Shown: positions 8,422 to 17,053 of the stretch, piece by piece
Position numbering within the stretch: position 1 is the first letter of the stretch
Layout: the number at the start of each line of letters is the position of its first letter
NCBI RefSeq assembly: GCF_009728465.1
Contig: NZ_WOCD01000002.1
Span: forward strand, 62,001 to 126,000
DNA from: Psychrosphaera haliotis
GTDB lineage: Bacteria > Pseudomonadota > Gammaproteobacteria > Enterobacterales > Alteromonadaceae
Length of the DNA: 64,000 bases
Reading direction: 5' to 3'
Program-made: the position numbers and the translations under genes
Notes under the pieces: generated by a model
Databases searched by the model: none
Told to the model about the DNA's origin: nothing
What the model saw: the letters and a program-made list of their open reading frames with translations, nothing else

Positions 8422-10551
8422 ATGCCAAATTTTATAGCTTTAACATCAGCGGGAATAGAGCCGCTATTAGCCGACGAACTAATTGAACTAGGGGCAACAG
8501 AAGTTAGCCCAAGATTGCAGTCTGTTCACTTTTCAGCCACCTTTGAAGTCGCCATTAAAATATGCTTCTGGTCGCGCCTAGCGACTCGTGTTTTGAAACA
8601 TGTAATTGATATTAGTGGTAACACTAAGGAAAAAATATATAACGGTGTTATTGGCTTTGATTGGCACCCATACTTTACTAAAACAGATAGTTTTGCCGTA
8701 GAGTTTGTCGGAACTGACAAAAGTATAAGAAATAGTCAATTTGGTGGCCTTATCGTAAAAGATGCTATCGTTGACAATATCCGTGAAGAAACGGGTAAAC
8801 GCCCTGATATCGACAAATCAGATCCTGATTTAAAAATCCACGCTCGATTATTTAAAGGTCGCTGTAATATCTATGTCGACTTTTCCGGATCATCATTACA
8901 TCAGCGTGGTTATCGCGTTGAGCAGGGTGCAGCACCTTTAAAAGAGCATTTGGCGGCCGCTATAATCAAACGAAGCGGTTGGGATCAGAGCAGCCCATTT
9001 GTCGATCTTTTTGCAGGTTCAGCTACGTTATTAATCGAAGCTGCGATGATGCACATAAGAAGAGCGCCTGGCCTTAATAAGCGAACTTTCCCTTTTGTTA
9101 AACACCCTGAGTTTTCGGTAAACAAATACAATGCGTTGCGCCAAGAGGCTATTGATGCAGAAGTACCAGCAACAACACAATTTATTGGTTTTGAAATTTC
9201 TAATTATGTAATAGGTAAAGCCGAGTCCAATATTGCTGAAGCTGGTTTGGAAGAAGTAATAAGTATTAATCAACAAGACGCAGCAAATGCAACGGTTAGC
9301 AAAAAGCTTAAACCTGGCTGGATTGTTTCAAATCCCCCATATGGTGAGCGTATTGGTGATGCAATTGAATTACTATCTTTGTTTAAACGATTAGGTTTAA
9401 ACTTCAAAAAGAATTATGAAAACTGGCATGTTTCGTTATTAACGGGCCAAACCTTATTGCTAAAATTATTAAGGTTACAAAAAAGCAAAGAGTTTAAGCT
9501 CAAAAACGGACAAATAGAAACCGTTTTAGCAAACTATCAATTAACACCTCAACAATGTGAACTATCAGAAAGCGCACAAAACGGTGAATATTATTTATCT
9601 AAAGATGGTCAAGCGTTTTCTAAGCGTGTAGATAAAAACCTAAAACGTTTAAAGAAGTGGGCTAAAAAAGAAGACATTTCTTGTTATCGAGTTTATGACG
9701 CCGACATACCGGAGTATAACGTTGCGGTAGATTATTATGATGGTCGCGTTGTAGTTTACGAATACCAAGCTCCAAAAACTATAAAAGAAAGTGTTGCGGA
9801 AATTCGCCTTTTAGATGTTCTTAGTATTCTTCAGCAAAAATTTGATTTAAATGCTGAAAACTTTTCTATTAAAGTGAGAAAGGCACAGAAAGGTAAAAAG
9901 CAGTACGAAAAAGAAGATAGCAAATATCATCGTTTTTCAGTTGAAGAGTTTGGTGCTCAGTTTTATGTCAACATACACGATTATTTAGATACGGGTCTGT
10001 TTTTAGATCATCGCTCAACTCGAAAAGAGTTTGCATCGTGGTGTAAAGGCAAAGACGTTCTTAACCTGTTCTGTTACACCGGTAGTGTATCTGTGCATGC
10101 TGCACTCAACGGCGCAAACCGCGTAACAAGTGTCGATATGTCAAACACCTATATTGACTGGGCAAAAGACAACTTTAGTTTAAATAAAATCTCTGAGAAA
10201 GGTCATTATTTCCAACGGGCTGATTGCTTAGATTGGTTGGCAAAGTCTCGTGATAAATTTGATTTGGTGTTTTTAGATCCACCATCGTTCTCTAATTCTA
10301 AAAAGATGGACAGAACTTGGGATGTGCAGAGAGACCATGTTGAGATATTAGAACTTGTAAAAAGTAGGTTAAATCCAAATGGTACTATTTTGTTTTCAAA
10401 TAACTTACGAAAGTTTAAGTTAGAAGTTGAACAGATAGAAGCGTTAGGGTTTGAGATTATTGATATTAAAGATAAGACATTACCAGAAGACTTTAAACGC
10501 AATCAAAATATCCACCATTGCTGGAAATTAATTTTAAAAGAAAATGGCTAG
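8422..10551 (+). CDS. rlmL: bifunctional 23S rRNA methyltransferase RlmKL (m2G2445 / m7G2069)
   Basis: This fusion enzyme (709 aa from this start) methylates two guanines in 23S rRNA domain V. The N-terminal half has a THUMP domain (about residues 45-155) and an RlmL methyltransferase domain with NPPYGER near 304-310. The C-terminal half is RlmK, with a SAM-binding region around CYTGSVSVHAALNGA and LDPPSFSNSKK near 617. The start at 8422 (MPNFIALTSAGIEPLL) matches the family N-terminus. The in-frame ATG at 8392 overlaps the -10 box and would add ten atypical residues. The downstream DUF836 gene overlaps by 8 nt, indicating an operon with uup. Confidence 0.95.
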   Translation: MPNFIALTSAGIEPLLADELIELGATEVSPRLQSVHFSATFEVAIKICFWSRLATRVLKHVIDISGNTKEKIYNGVIGFDWHPYFTKTDSFAVEFVGTDKSIRNSQFGGLIVKDAIVDNIREETGKRPDIDKSDPDLKIHARLFKGRCNIYVDFSGSSLHQRGYRVEQGAAPLKEHLAAAIIKRSGWDQSSPFVDLFAGSATLLIEAAMMHIRRAPGLNKRTFPFVKHPEFSVNKYNALRQEAIDAEVPATTQFIGFEISNYVIGKAESNIAEAGLEEVISINQQDAANATVSKKLKPGWIVSNPPYGERIGDAIELLSLFKRLGLNFKKNYENWHVSLLTGQTLLLKLLRLQKSKEFKLKNGQIETVLANYQLTPQQCELSESAQNGEYYLSKDGQAFSKRVDKNLKRLKKWAKKEDISCYRVYDADIPEYNVAVDYYDGRVVVYEYQAPKTIKESVAEIRLLDVLSILQQKFDLNAENFSIKVRKAQKGKKQYEKEDSKYHRFSVEEFGAQFYVNIHDYLDTGLFLDHRSTRKEFASWCKGKDVLNLFCYTGSVSVHAALNGANRVTSVDMSNTYIDWAKDNFSLNKISEKGHYFQRADCLDWLAKSRDKFDLVFLDPPSFSNSKKMDRTWDVQRDHVEILELVKSRLNPNGTILFSNNLRKFKLEVEQIEALGFEIIDIKDKTLPEDFKRNQNIHHCWKLILKENG

Positions 10552-10783
10552 CCTCAATCTTTTATCAACGCAGGGCTGTCACTTGTGCAGCCTTGCTATT
10601 AAACTCCTCAATGATTCAGGTACTACCTTTTCAATCATAGATATCGTATTCGATGATCAACTGGTCAAACACTATGGTGACAAAATACCTGTATTAATTG
10701 CCGAAGATGCGGAACAAGCGTTATTTTGGCCTTTCGATATACAACAAATAGAGCAATATAAAGAGCATTATGGAATTAGTTAG
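10544..10783 (+). CDS. glutaredoxin-like DUF836 family protein
   Basis: This 79-residue thioredoxin-fold protein has a CHLC redox-type CxxC motif near residues 12-15 and the IPVLI segment with the cis-Pro typical of glutaredoxins. It overlaps rlmKL by 8 nt and uup by 14 nt, so the three genes are translationally coupled. The same order (rlmKL, small glutaredoxin-like gene, uup) is common in marine gammaproteobacteria. Its substrate is unknown. Confidence 0.8.
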   Translation: MASLNLLSTQGCHLCSLAIKLLNDSGTTFSIIDIVFDDQLVKHYGDKIPVLIAEDAEQALFWPFDIQQIEQYKEHYGIS

Positions 10784-12677
10784 ACTTAGCAACGCACAGC
10801 TGGCATTTGGCAGTAATCCAATTCTTAATCACGTGGATTTTCAAATTAACGCTGGCGAACGAGTTTGTATCGTTGGACGAAATGGCGCAGGTAAATCTTC
10901 GCTGCTCAAGGTAATAAGCGGAGATCAGTCATTAGACGACGGTAAATTGCAGTTTGTTAATGACGCAACCGTAGCGAGATTAGAGCAAGATCCGCCAAGA
11001 GGCCAACACGGTACTGTTTTAGAATTTGTGAGTGCGGGTCTGCAACATATAAAAGATCTAATGGATGAATTTGACGATATTGCGATGAAAATTGCGGATG
11101 ACGTTTCTTTGATGTCTCGAATGGAAAAGTTACAACAACAAATTGATCAACATGAAGGCTGGACGTTAGATTTAAGAATTTCTCAAACGCTAACAAAGTT
11201 GGGTTTAAATCCTGAACAAGACATCAACAAATTGTCGGGTGGTTGGCTACGTAAACTTGCCTTAGCTCGTGCATTGGTTAAACAACCAAATATTCTTTTG
11301 TTAGATGAGCCAACGAACCACTTAGATATAGACGCAATAGCTTGGTTAGAGTCTTTCCTAAAAGAGTTTAAGGGTGCCATCGTCTTTATTTCGCACGACA
11401 GGGCGTTTATTAGAGCAATGGCGACTCGTATTATCGACTTAGATAGAGGTAATGCATTAAGTATTGTTGGTACTTATGAGTATTATTTAGAAGAAAAACA
11501 AAGATTATTAGAAGTAGAAGAGCAGCAAAATGCGTTATTTGATAAAAAATTAGCGCAAGAAGAGGTTTGGATTCGCCAAGGCATTAAAGCCAGAAGAACA
11601 CGAAATGAAGGTCGAGTTAGAGCTTTAAAAGACCTCAGGGTACAGCGCAACGACAGAATTGACGCACCTACCACTGCAAATATGTCGATTCAACAAGGTG
11701 AAAAAAGTGCCAAGAAAGTATTTGAAGCTAAAGATATTAGTTATTCGATTCCGGGTAAAACACTGATTAATGATTTTTCTTGTTTGGTAATGAGAGGCGA
11801 TAGGGTCGCACTTGTCGGGCCAAATGGTGTTGGTAAGTCGACGCTAATCAAATTATTGCTTGGTGACATACAACCAGAACAAGGTGTTATTCATATTGGT
11901 GAAAACCTAAATGTAGCTTACTTTGACCAGCATCGCTTAGCACTTGATATTGAAAAGACGGTCCAAGATAATGTTGCCGATGGTAAACAAGAGATTGATT
12001 TTAATGGTTCAAGCCGTCATGTTCTTGGCTATCTTCAAGATTTCTTATTTCCGCCAGCACGTTCAAGAACGCCCGTTAAAGCCTTGTCAGGTGGCGAAAA
12101 GAACCGTCTTCTTTTAGCAAAGCTATTTGTTAAGCCTTCAAATGTTTTAATACTTGATGAACCAACAAACGACTTAGATGTGGAAACGCTAGAGCTTTTA
12201 GAGGAATTAGTGGCAAACTACCAAGGTACCGTATTACTAGTAAGCCATGATAGAGAATTTATTGATAATACCGCTACGACTATTTGGGCTTTCGAGGGTG
12301 AGGGTTACATAAACAAAGTATTTGGTGGGTATGCAGATTATAGAGATTACTTAACTCGTATTGCCTCTACGGATAAAACAAAAAACTCTGATGCTGAAAA
12401 AAAATCTCAACCTAGTATAGTGAGAAAAGAGACGAAAGTTTCAGCAAAGAAAAAGCTTTCATACAATGAGACTCGCGAGTTAGAATCATTGCCGAAGATT
12501 TTAGAAAATTTAGAACAAGAATTAGAAGTAGCTCAAGCAGTAGTGAATGACCCAGACTTTTTTACAAGTGATAGTGAACAAACTCAAAAAGCATTGAACC
12601 AATTGGCAAAACTTGAGTCGAAGATGGAAATTGCCTTCGCCCGCTGGGAAGAGCTAGAAGAAAAACAACAGAATTAA
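10770..12677 (+). CDS. uup: ABC-F family ATPase Uup
   Basis: This 635-residue soluble protein has two ABC ATPase domains and no membrane segments. The first has Walker A GRNGAGKS (36-43), signature LSGGW and Walker B LLLDEPTNHLD. The second has Walker A GPNGVGKS (about 350), signature LSGGEKN and LILDEPTNDLD. The inter-domain linker is charged. The C-terminal 90 residues (about 540-635) form the coiled-coil DNA-binding tail that separates Uup from other ABC-F proteins. Uup is linked to ribosome and replication-intermediate functions, and its loss raises transposon precise excision. Last gene of the rlmKL operon. Confidence 0.93.
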   Translation: MELVRLSNAQLAFGSNPILNHVDFQINAGERVCIVGRNGAGKSSLLKVISGDQSLDDGKLQFVNDATVARLEQDPPRGQHGTVLEFVSAGLQHIKDLMDEFDDIAMKIADDVSLMSRMEKLQQQIDQHEGWTLDLRISQTLTKLGLNPEQDINKLSGGWLRKLALARALVKQPNILLLDEPTNHLDIDAIAWLESFLKEFKGAIVFISHDRAFIRAMATRIIDLDRGNALSIVGTYEYYLEEKQRLLEVEEQQNALFDKKLAQEEVWIRQGIKARRTRNEGRVRALKDLRVQRNDRIDAPTTANMSIQQGEKSAKKVFEAKDISYSIPGKTLINDFSCLVMRGDRVALVGPNGVGKSTLIKLLLGDIQPEQGVIHIGENLNVAYFDQHRLALDIEKTVQDNVADGKQEIDFNGSSRHVLGYLQDFLFPPARSRTPVKALSGGEKNRLLLAKLFVKPSNVLILDEPTNDLDVETLELLEELVANYQGTVLLVSHDREFIDNTATTIWAFEGEGYINKVFGGYADYRDYLTRIASTDKTKNSDAEKKSQPSIVRKETKVSAKKKLSYNETRELESLPKILENLEQELEVAQAVVNDPDFFTSDSEQTQKALNQLAKLESKMEIAFARWEELEEKQQN

Positions 12678-12692
12678 TAGGTAGTATTTATT

Positions 12693-14384
12693 TTGAACAT
12701 GGTGAAATTTTCCAAAACTGCAATTGTTATCGCGTCCTTATTAGGAAGCTCGTCTGTAATCGCAGCTAAGTACAAAGTTATTGAATTATCAGTTACGCCA
12801 GACCACCGACAGTCTTTTGGTGTAGCAAATAATGATGCAGGTGAAGTTTTAACTTTAGGACGTGACAGTATTAATTATCCGTTCTACTTCAATGACGCAC
12901 TAAAAAGTTCGACATTGGGTTTGATAACGGCCTGCGATATTTCTGATGAAGAGCTTGATACAGAACAATTAGATGCTGAATCAGCTGATTGTTTAAAAAT
13001 ACAATTAGGTGCCAATAGTATTTATACGTTCAGTGCTAGTTTCCAAAAGGTTGGAGATGAAAAAACTGGCTATTATGGCAGTGTTAGTGACAACGGTATT
13101 CTAAATTTAGTTGATATTGTAGCCGACGAAACGGGTGAGTTAACTAGAAGTAACATAGAAAGATTAAGCGCTATTAATAACCTTAGTGTTGCGGTAGGAA
13201 GTGTGTCAGCCCCTTATAAATCTGATTCTTATACATACGAATCTGGTGATAGTACTGTTACCTCAGACTTTTTTACTCGGGATTATAGCCTGCGAGCTGT
13301 CGTTTCTAGTAACGGCGAGACTTCATTAATCGAGCCTACGTATAGTGTGTTTGGTGGTGAAACAAGTGGCAATGACATTTCAGACACTGGTTATGTAGCT
13401 GGTTATGACTCAGTAGGAATTTACGGCACTCTTGAAACACAAATTAATGATGAGTGTAGTGAGCAATCGATACCTGAAAATATTTGCGCATGGTCACTTC
13501 AGGAACAGTCTAGCGACTCTATCTATGAACGTCGAGCAACAGTATGGAAGTTAGGTTCAGATAATCAAGTTGCAGAGAAACAAGTATATGAATTGGCGTT
13601 CACACCTTCAGATTTCCAAGTTAAGAACTTTAAGACAGTAGCAACCGCTGTTAATGATAGTGGTTTAGCAGTAGGGTATGGTGAATATACTGAGTCTGAA
13701 ACCGCGTTGGCGACATTTATTTTTGATTATCCGTTAGTATTTTCCAACGGAGAAACAAAAAATATATTACAAGATAATGATGATTATGATTCTGGTTATG
13801 CAGTAGATGTTAATAACTCGAATTTGGCCGTAGGTAAAGTAAGAGACATACTGAATGGTGTTTTTAATGACTCCATGTTTATTTACGACATTGATAAAGA
13901 AGAGTTGATTACACCAACGCTTTTTTATAAAGGTAGTGAAACGACGGCTAATTCAATTAATGAAAATGGAATGATCGTAGGTAATGGAGAATATGAAATA
14001 ACTAACGCGACTAATCGTCGTAAACATGGTTACCTATATGACTTTAATACAGATACCTTCAATGACTTAAATGATTTGATATCTTGTGATTCAGAATTTG
14101 AAGTAGTAGATGCCGTTGATATTAATAATAACAATGAAATTGTTGCTACAGCTTTAAAAACAGTAAAAACCTTAGATGCTCTTGGAAATGAAATACTTGA
14201 TGAGGACGGTAACGTTGAAATGTCACAGGTTCCTGTCGCCGTATTGTTAGAACCTGTAGCCGGCGGAGAGGTTGATTCGTGTAACGTTGAAGAAACTAAC
14301 TATGAACGAAAAGGCTTTTCAAATAGTATTTGGATGATTTCATTCCTAACCATATTTGCAGTTATTAGAAGACGTTTTTTATAA
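12693..14384 (+). CDS. DUF3466 family secreted protein with GlyGly-CTERM-like tail
   Basis: The 563-residue product has an N-terminal signal peptide (cleavage near SSVIAA). A body of repeated short beta units follows, with phrases such as SAINNLSVAVGS, AVNDSGLAVGYGE, SINENGMIVGNGE and DINNNNEIVATA, as in DUF3466 repeat proteins. It ends with a hydrophobic helix and an RRR cluster (residues about 543-563). That C-terminus resembles a degenerate GlyGly-CTERM sorting tag, although the glycine pair is missing. A rhombosortase gene is present at 39660-40235. The TTG at 12693 fits the AGG ribosome site better; an ATG at 12699 is the alternative start. Confidence 0.8.
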   Translation: MNMVKFSKTAIVIASLLGSSSVIAAKYKVIELSVTPDHRQSFGVANNDAGEVLTLGRDSINYPFYFNDALKSSTLGLITACDISDEELDTEQLDAESADCLKIQLGANSIYTFSASFQKVGDEKTGYYGSVSDNGILNLVDIVADETGELTRSNIERLSAINNLSVAVGSVSAPYKSDSYTYESGDSTVTSDFFTRDYSLRAVVSSNGETSLIEPTYSVFGGETSGNDISDTGYVAGYDSVGIYGTLETQINDECSEQSIPENICAWSLQEQSSDSIYERRATVWKLGSDNQVAEKQVYELAFTPSDFQVKNFKTVATAVNDSGLAVGYGEYTESETALATFIFDYPLVFSNGETKNILQDNDDYDSGYAVDVNNSNLAVGKVRDILNGVFNDSMFIYDIDKEELITPTLFYKGSETTANSINENGMIVGNGEYEITNATNRRKHGYLYDFNTDTFNDLNDLISCDSEFEVVDAVDINNNNEIVATALKTVKTLDALGNEILDEDGNVEMSQVPVAVLLEPVAGGEVDSCNVEETNYERKGFSNSIWMISFLTIFAVIRRRFL

Positions 14385-14402
14385 CTCTTTAATCTAAACT
14401 CC

Positions 14403-14430
14403 AAGCCCATGTATCCCATGGGCTTTTTTA
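14403..14430 (+). terminator. intrinsic terminator after the DUF3466 gene
   Basis: Perfect 9-bp stem AAGCCCATG / CATGGGCTT with a 5-nt loop, followed by a run of seven T. Confidence 0.88.
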
Positions 14431-14459
14431 TATATTACAGTTTTGTGGCAAATTAACTG

Positions 14460-14488
14460 TTGATCATATTTCCGTAATTTACTATTCA
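14460..14488 (+). promoter_or_regulatory. candidate rmf promoter
   Basis: TTGATC (14460-14465) and TATTCA (14483-14488) are separated by 17 bp. Transcription would start near 14495, immediately before the inverted repeat at 14499-14532. Confidence 0.45.
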
Positions 14489-14498
14489 TATACATAAG

Positions 14499-14532
14499 CC
14501 TTAAACGAATATCAATAGACACTCGTTTAAGG
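14499..14532 (+). promoter_or_regulatory. perfect 10-bp inverted repeat in the rmf leader
   Basis: CCTTAAACGA (14499-14508) and TCGTTTAAGG (14523-14532) flank a 14-nt loop. With the predicted start site near 14495, this hairpin would form the 5' end of rmf mRNA, where such structures commonly stabilise transcripts. It could instead be an operator on DNA. Confidence 0.55.
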
Positions 14533-14569
14533 TTTCTATAACAATAAACAAAATATAGAGGTTATGCCT

Positions 14570-14743
14570 ATGAAAAGACAAAAACGTGATCGCTTAGACA
14601 GAGCTCATTCGCAAGGTTATAAAGCAGGTATTACAGGACGCTCAAAAGAAGCTTGTCCATATCAATCTCAAGAATCAAAATCTCAGTGGCTTGGAGGGTA
14701 TCGAGAAGCCTTAGGTGACAAAAACTACGGTTTGTTTAAATAG
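14570..14743 (+). CDS. rmf: ribosome modulation factor RMF
   Basis: The 57-residue product begins MKRQKRDRLDRAHSQGYKAG, followed by ITGRSKEACPYQ and SQWLGGYREAL. This is almost the Escherichia coli RMF, which dimerises 70S ribosomes into inactive 100S particles in stationary phase. The AGAGG ribosome site at 14557-14561 favours the ATG at 14570 over an in-frame ATG six bases upstream. The C-terminal tail (GDKNYGLFK) differs from enterobacterial RMF. The gene stands alone with its own promoter, leader hairpin and terminator. It was found directly in the nucleotide sequence. Confidence 0.96.
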   Translation: MKRQKRDRLDRAHSQGYKAGITGRSKEACPYQSQESKSQWLGGYREALGDKNYGLFK

Positions 14744-14757
14744 TTATTAGTAGCCAC

Positions 14758-14789
14758 AAAAAAAGCTCGTTACGACGAGCTTTTTTATT
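14758..14789. terminator. bidirectional terminator between rmf and fabA
   Basis: A 7-bp stem AGCTCGT / ACGAGCT with a 4-nt loop is flanked by A- and T-tracts of six or more, so it can end transcription of both converging genes. A short 6-bp repeat (TAAATC, three copies, about 14801-14818) follows before the fabA stop. Confidence 0.88.
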
Positions 14790-14817
14790 ATCCTGTTTTC
14801 TAAATCTAAATCTAAAT

Positions 14818-15333
14818 CTAGAACGAAGACGTGTCGGTGAATAGTCCTACTTTTAAATCTTTTGCTTCGTATATAACTTTTCCATCTACAGAAACGGTAC
14901 CGTCGGCAAGACCCATAAATAATTTTCTTTTTATAACGCGCTTTAAGTCTATTTTGTAAGTTACCTTTTTTGCGGTAGGAAGAATTTGACCAGTAAATTT
15001 AACTTCGCCCACACCTAGTGCTCTTCCAAGTCCAGGGCCGCCAGACCAGCCTAAGAAAAAGCCTACCAGTTGCCACATCGCATCTAAGCCTAAACAACCT
15101 GGCATGACTGGGTCGCCTTTAAAATGGCAATCAAAAAACCACAAGTCAGGTGTTATATCAAGTTCAGCTAAAATTTGTCCTTTGCCATGCTCTCCACCGT
15201 CTTCTGTTATAGAGACGATCCTGTCCATCATCAACATATTGTCTGAAGGTAATCTGCTATTGCCTGGTCCGAACAAGTCACCATTACCACATGCAATTAA
15301 ATCGTTTTTATCGTAGCTGTTTTTCTGTACCAT
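14818..15333 (-). CDS. fabA: 3-hydroxydecanoyl-ACP dehydratase/isomerase FabA
   Basis: FabA dehydrates 3-hydroxydecanoyl-ACP and isomerises the product to cis-3-decenoyl-ACP, the branch point to unsaturated fatty acids. The 171-residue protein matches FabA throughout: [25 protein letters not shown] with the catalytic His, [18 protein letters not shown] and the terminal [10 protein letters not shown]. The ATG at 15333 ([12 protein letters not shown]) corresponds to the family start. A GTG at 15354 would extend it by seven residues but lies only about 12 nt from the predicted start of transcription. A FabR-type operator lies in the promoter. Confidence 0.95.
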   Translation of the reverse strand: MVQKNSYDKNDLIACGNGDLFGPGNSRLPSDNMLMMDRIVSITEDGGEHGKGQILAELDITPDLWFFDCHFKGDPVMPGCLGLDAMWQLVGFFLGWSGGPGLGRALGVGEVKFTGQILPTAKKVTYKIDLKRVIKRKLFMGLADGTVSVDGKVIYEAKDLKVGLFTDTSSF

Positions 15334-15372
15334 ATTGTTTTTACTTATATCCACCTGAGTAATCGAAATGCT

Positions 15373-15401
15373 AATTTAGCGTACACTTGTACGCTAAACA
15401 A
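15373..15401 (-). promoter_or_regulatory. fabA promoter with embedded FabR-type operator
   Basis: On the minus strand TTGTTT (15396-15401) and TAAATT (15373-15378) are separated by exactly 17 bp. The spacer is filled by the palindrome AGCGTACACTTGTACGCT (15378-15395), extended to a 10-bp inverted repeat with a 4-nt centre (15375-15398). This matches the remembered FabR consensus AGCGTACA-NN-TGT-YCGCT upstream of gammaproteobacterial fabA and fabB. FabR bound here would block RNA polymerase directly. Confidence 0.8.
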
Positions 15402-15447
15402 CTCTGAGCAGTGAAATAAATAATGTTTCTACAACTAGGTAAATGAA

Positions 15448-15687
15448 ATGCCACTTACAAACGCTGAAAAACAAAAGCGCTATAGAGATAAAAAGGCGCA
15501 AGATGGAAAAAAAGAAGCAAGAGGTTACTTGACGGAGCAAGCTCAAGAATGTCTAGAAGATATACGACACCAGACTGGTTGGGACGACAGTACGATATTG
15601 TCAAACGCGCTTAGGTTGACTTATGCTGCACAGAAATGTGGGCAGGTTAAAATTTTAAATAATTGGCTTTTGAAAAACGAAAAGTAA
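15448..15687 (+). CDS. small hypothetical protein, possible DNA-binding protein
   Basis: This 79-residue protein starts MPLTNAEKQKRYRDKKAQ, a basic segment shared by many small proteins of phages and chromosomes that carry an 'AEKQRRYRERK' lead. After it comes ARGYLTEQAQECLEDIRHQ and a helix-rich tail, which could fold as a ribbon-helix-helix unit. An AGGTAAATGA ribosome site precedes the ATG. It is divergent from fabA, but the FabR operator serves fabA. No antitoxin or toxin partner is adjacent. Function unknown. Confidence 0.6.
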   Translation: MPLTNAEKQKRYRDKKAQDGKKEARGYLTEQAQECLEDIRHQTGWDDSTILSNALRLTYAAQKCGQVKILNNWLLKNEK

Positions 15688-15775
15688 ATTAAATATCAAT
15701 TAAAATGCAAAAAGAGTAGTTTAAGAAATTAGCATCTTAAAGGAAGGCTTTATTAATAGCTTTAAAAATAGTGGG

Positions 15776-16261
15776 CTATTTGATCAAAGGTGTTTTTTTA
15801 CGAGTTTCATTACTAGCGTTAATGGTAACTAAGTTGTTATATCGATCATATTCAACCCAAAAACTAGATATTAGTAATTCTACTTGCTCCTGACTGGCCT
15901 CTATGTTTTTCCAGTCTAAGTAGTATTTAGCTAGGTTTTCGTGACGTGAGTCGTTTATTTTTGTGTTTTCAGGGTACAACTTTATGGCACTTGCCTCGAT
16001 ATGAAGGCTGAATTCACCAGTGGCTTCACCTTGTTGCTTTAGTCTGAAAAGAGAATTAAAAACAAAAAAGTGCGTATGGAAAAGTGTCAGAGTTTTAGCC
16101 AAAGACTTTGAGGAAAACAATTGATATGGCTCAGCCTGAAGCGCTTTAATAAGATCATATTCAGACGTCACGCCTTTTGAAATTATCTCAAAGATAGAAG
16201 CGTCTAAACACTCTAAAGTAGACGCATCTATTTGATAATCCTTGTTGGTACTAAGCTTCAT
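15776..16261 (-). CDS. DnaJ-related protein lacking the J domain
   Basis: The 161-residue product resembles the N-terminal 'DNAJ_related' region of gammaproteobacterial DnaJ-like proteins. Key phrases are [36 protein letters not shown] and [13 protein letters not shown]. Family members usually continue with a C-terminal J domain containing HPD. Here the frame stops after [11 protein letters not shown], and no HPD-containing frame follows in the 90 bp downstream. The gene overlaps the queC start by 11 nt and is probably translated after queC. It may be a natural short form or a truncated gene. Client or role unknown. Confidence 0.62.
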   Translation of the reverse strand: MKLSTNKDYQIDASTLECLDASIFEIISKGVTSEYDLIKALQAEPYQLFSSKSLAKTLTLFHTHFFVFNSLFRLKQQGEATGEFSLHIEASAIKLYPENTKINDSRHENLAKYYLDWKNIEASQEQVELLISSFWVEYDRYNNLVTINASNETRKKTPLIK

Positions 16262-16910
16262 ATTCCAAAGGGTCTGTTAGACCATTTTTATCAAACGCTT
16301 CCAAACGTTCCTGACAGGCACCGCAGGTACCACATGCTTTTTCTCTGCCATTGTAGCAAGTCCAAGTTTGTGAATAGTCTAAGCCCATTCCTATACCGTC
16401 GGCTAAAATTTCAATTTTGTCGTTATTGATGTAAGGCACAGCAATATCAACAGGTTCGTAATTAGCGATGGCCGCCACGTTTTGCATTTTCTCAACAAAT
16501 TCTGGTCTACAATCAGGGTAAATTGCATGATCACCAGAATGGGCGCCGTAATAGACTTTTGTAGCCTCAAGGCTGACTGCGTAACCAATCGCAAGAGAAA
16601 GTAAAATCATGTTCCTATTTGGCACAACGGTTTGTTTCATGCTGTCAGACTCATAGTGTCCATCTGGTACGTCTATATCATCTGTCAACGATGAGCCTGC
16701 GATAATTGAGTTTATGGCGCTAATGTCCACAATTTTGTGTTGAATATTCAATTGTTCACAAGCTCTTTTTGCGTATTGAACCTCTTTTACATGGCGTTGA
16801 CCATAGTCAAAAGTAAGTGCATAAACGTCAAAACCATCTTTTATAGCTTTGTTTAAAACGGTATATGAATCCATACCACCAGAAAAGATAACGACGACTT
16901 TTTCAGTCAT
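16251..16910 (-). CDS. queC: 7-cyano-7-deazaguanine synthase QueC
   Basis: QueC converts 7-carboxy-7-deazaguanine to preQ0 using ATP and ammonia, in queuosine biosynthesis. The protein (219 aa) has the PP-loop SGGMDSYT near residue 11. It also has the four-cysteine zinc site near the C-terminus ([19 protein letters not shown]). A good AGGA ribosome site precedes the ATG. It is divergent from queE, the enzyme of the preceding step. No preQ1 riboswitch was evident in the 143 bp between them. Confidence 0.95.
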   Translation of the reverse strand: MTEKVVVIFSGGMDSYTVLNKAIKDGFDVYALTFDYGQRHVKEVQYAKRACEQLNIQHKIVDISAINSIIAGSSLTDDIDVPDGHYESDSMKQTVVPNRNMILLSLAIGYAVSLEATKVYYGAHSGDHAIYPDCRPEFVEKMQNVAAIANYEPVDIAVPYINNDKIEILADGIGMGLDYSQTWTCYNGREKACGTCGACQERLEAFDKNGLTDPLEYEA

Positions 16911-16954
16911 AAAAAATCCTAATTAGAACCAAACAATTATTGGTTAAGTTTTGT

Positions 16955-16960
16955 TATAAT
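16955..16960 (+). promoter_or_regulatory. -10 element in the queC-queE intergenic region
   Basis: TATAAT lies in the divergent region and is oriented toward queE. The corresponding -35 is weak (AACAAT). A 7-bp hairpin with one G-U pair (CGTATCC / GGATATG, near 17007-17030) lies in the queE leader; it does not match a known preQ1 riboswitch. Confidence 0.4.
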
Positions 16961-17053
16961 GCTTAATAATTCAATTTTAAAGCATTCCACGCAAAATCAA
17001 AAGGTCGTATCCCTAAACTATAGGATATGCTCGCGTGTTTTATTAGGTTTCCT

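Noticed and set aside
15448..16261. Toxin-antitoxin pair formed by the small basic protein and the neighbouring gene
   Set aside because: The genes converge, and the neighbour is a DnaJ-related protein without toxin features.
16911..17053. Possible preQ1 riboswitch between queC and queE
   Set aside because: The visible hairpin lacks the conserved preQ1 aptamer sequence and the A-rich tail.
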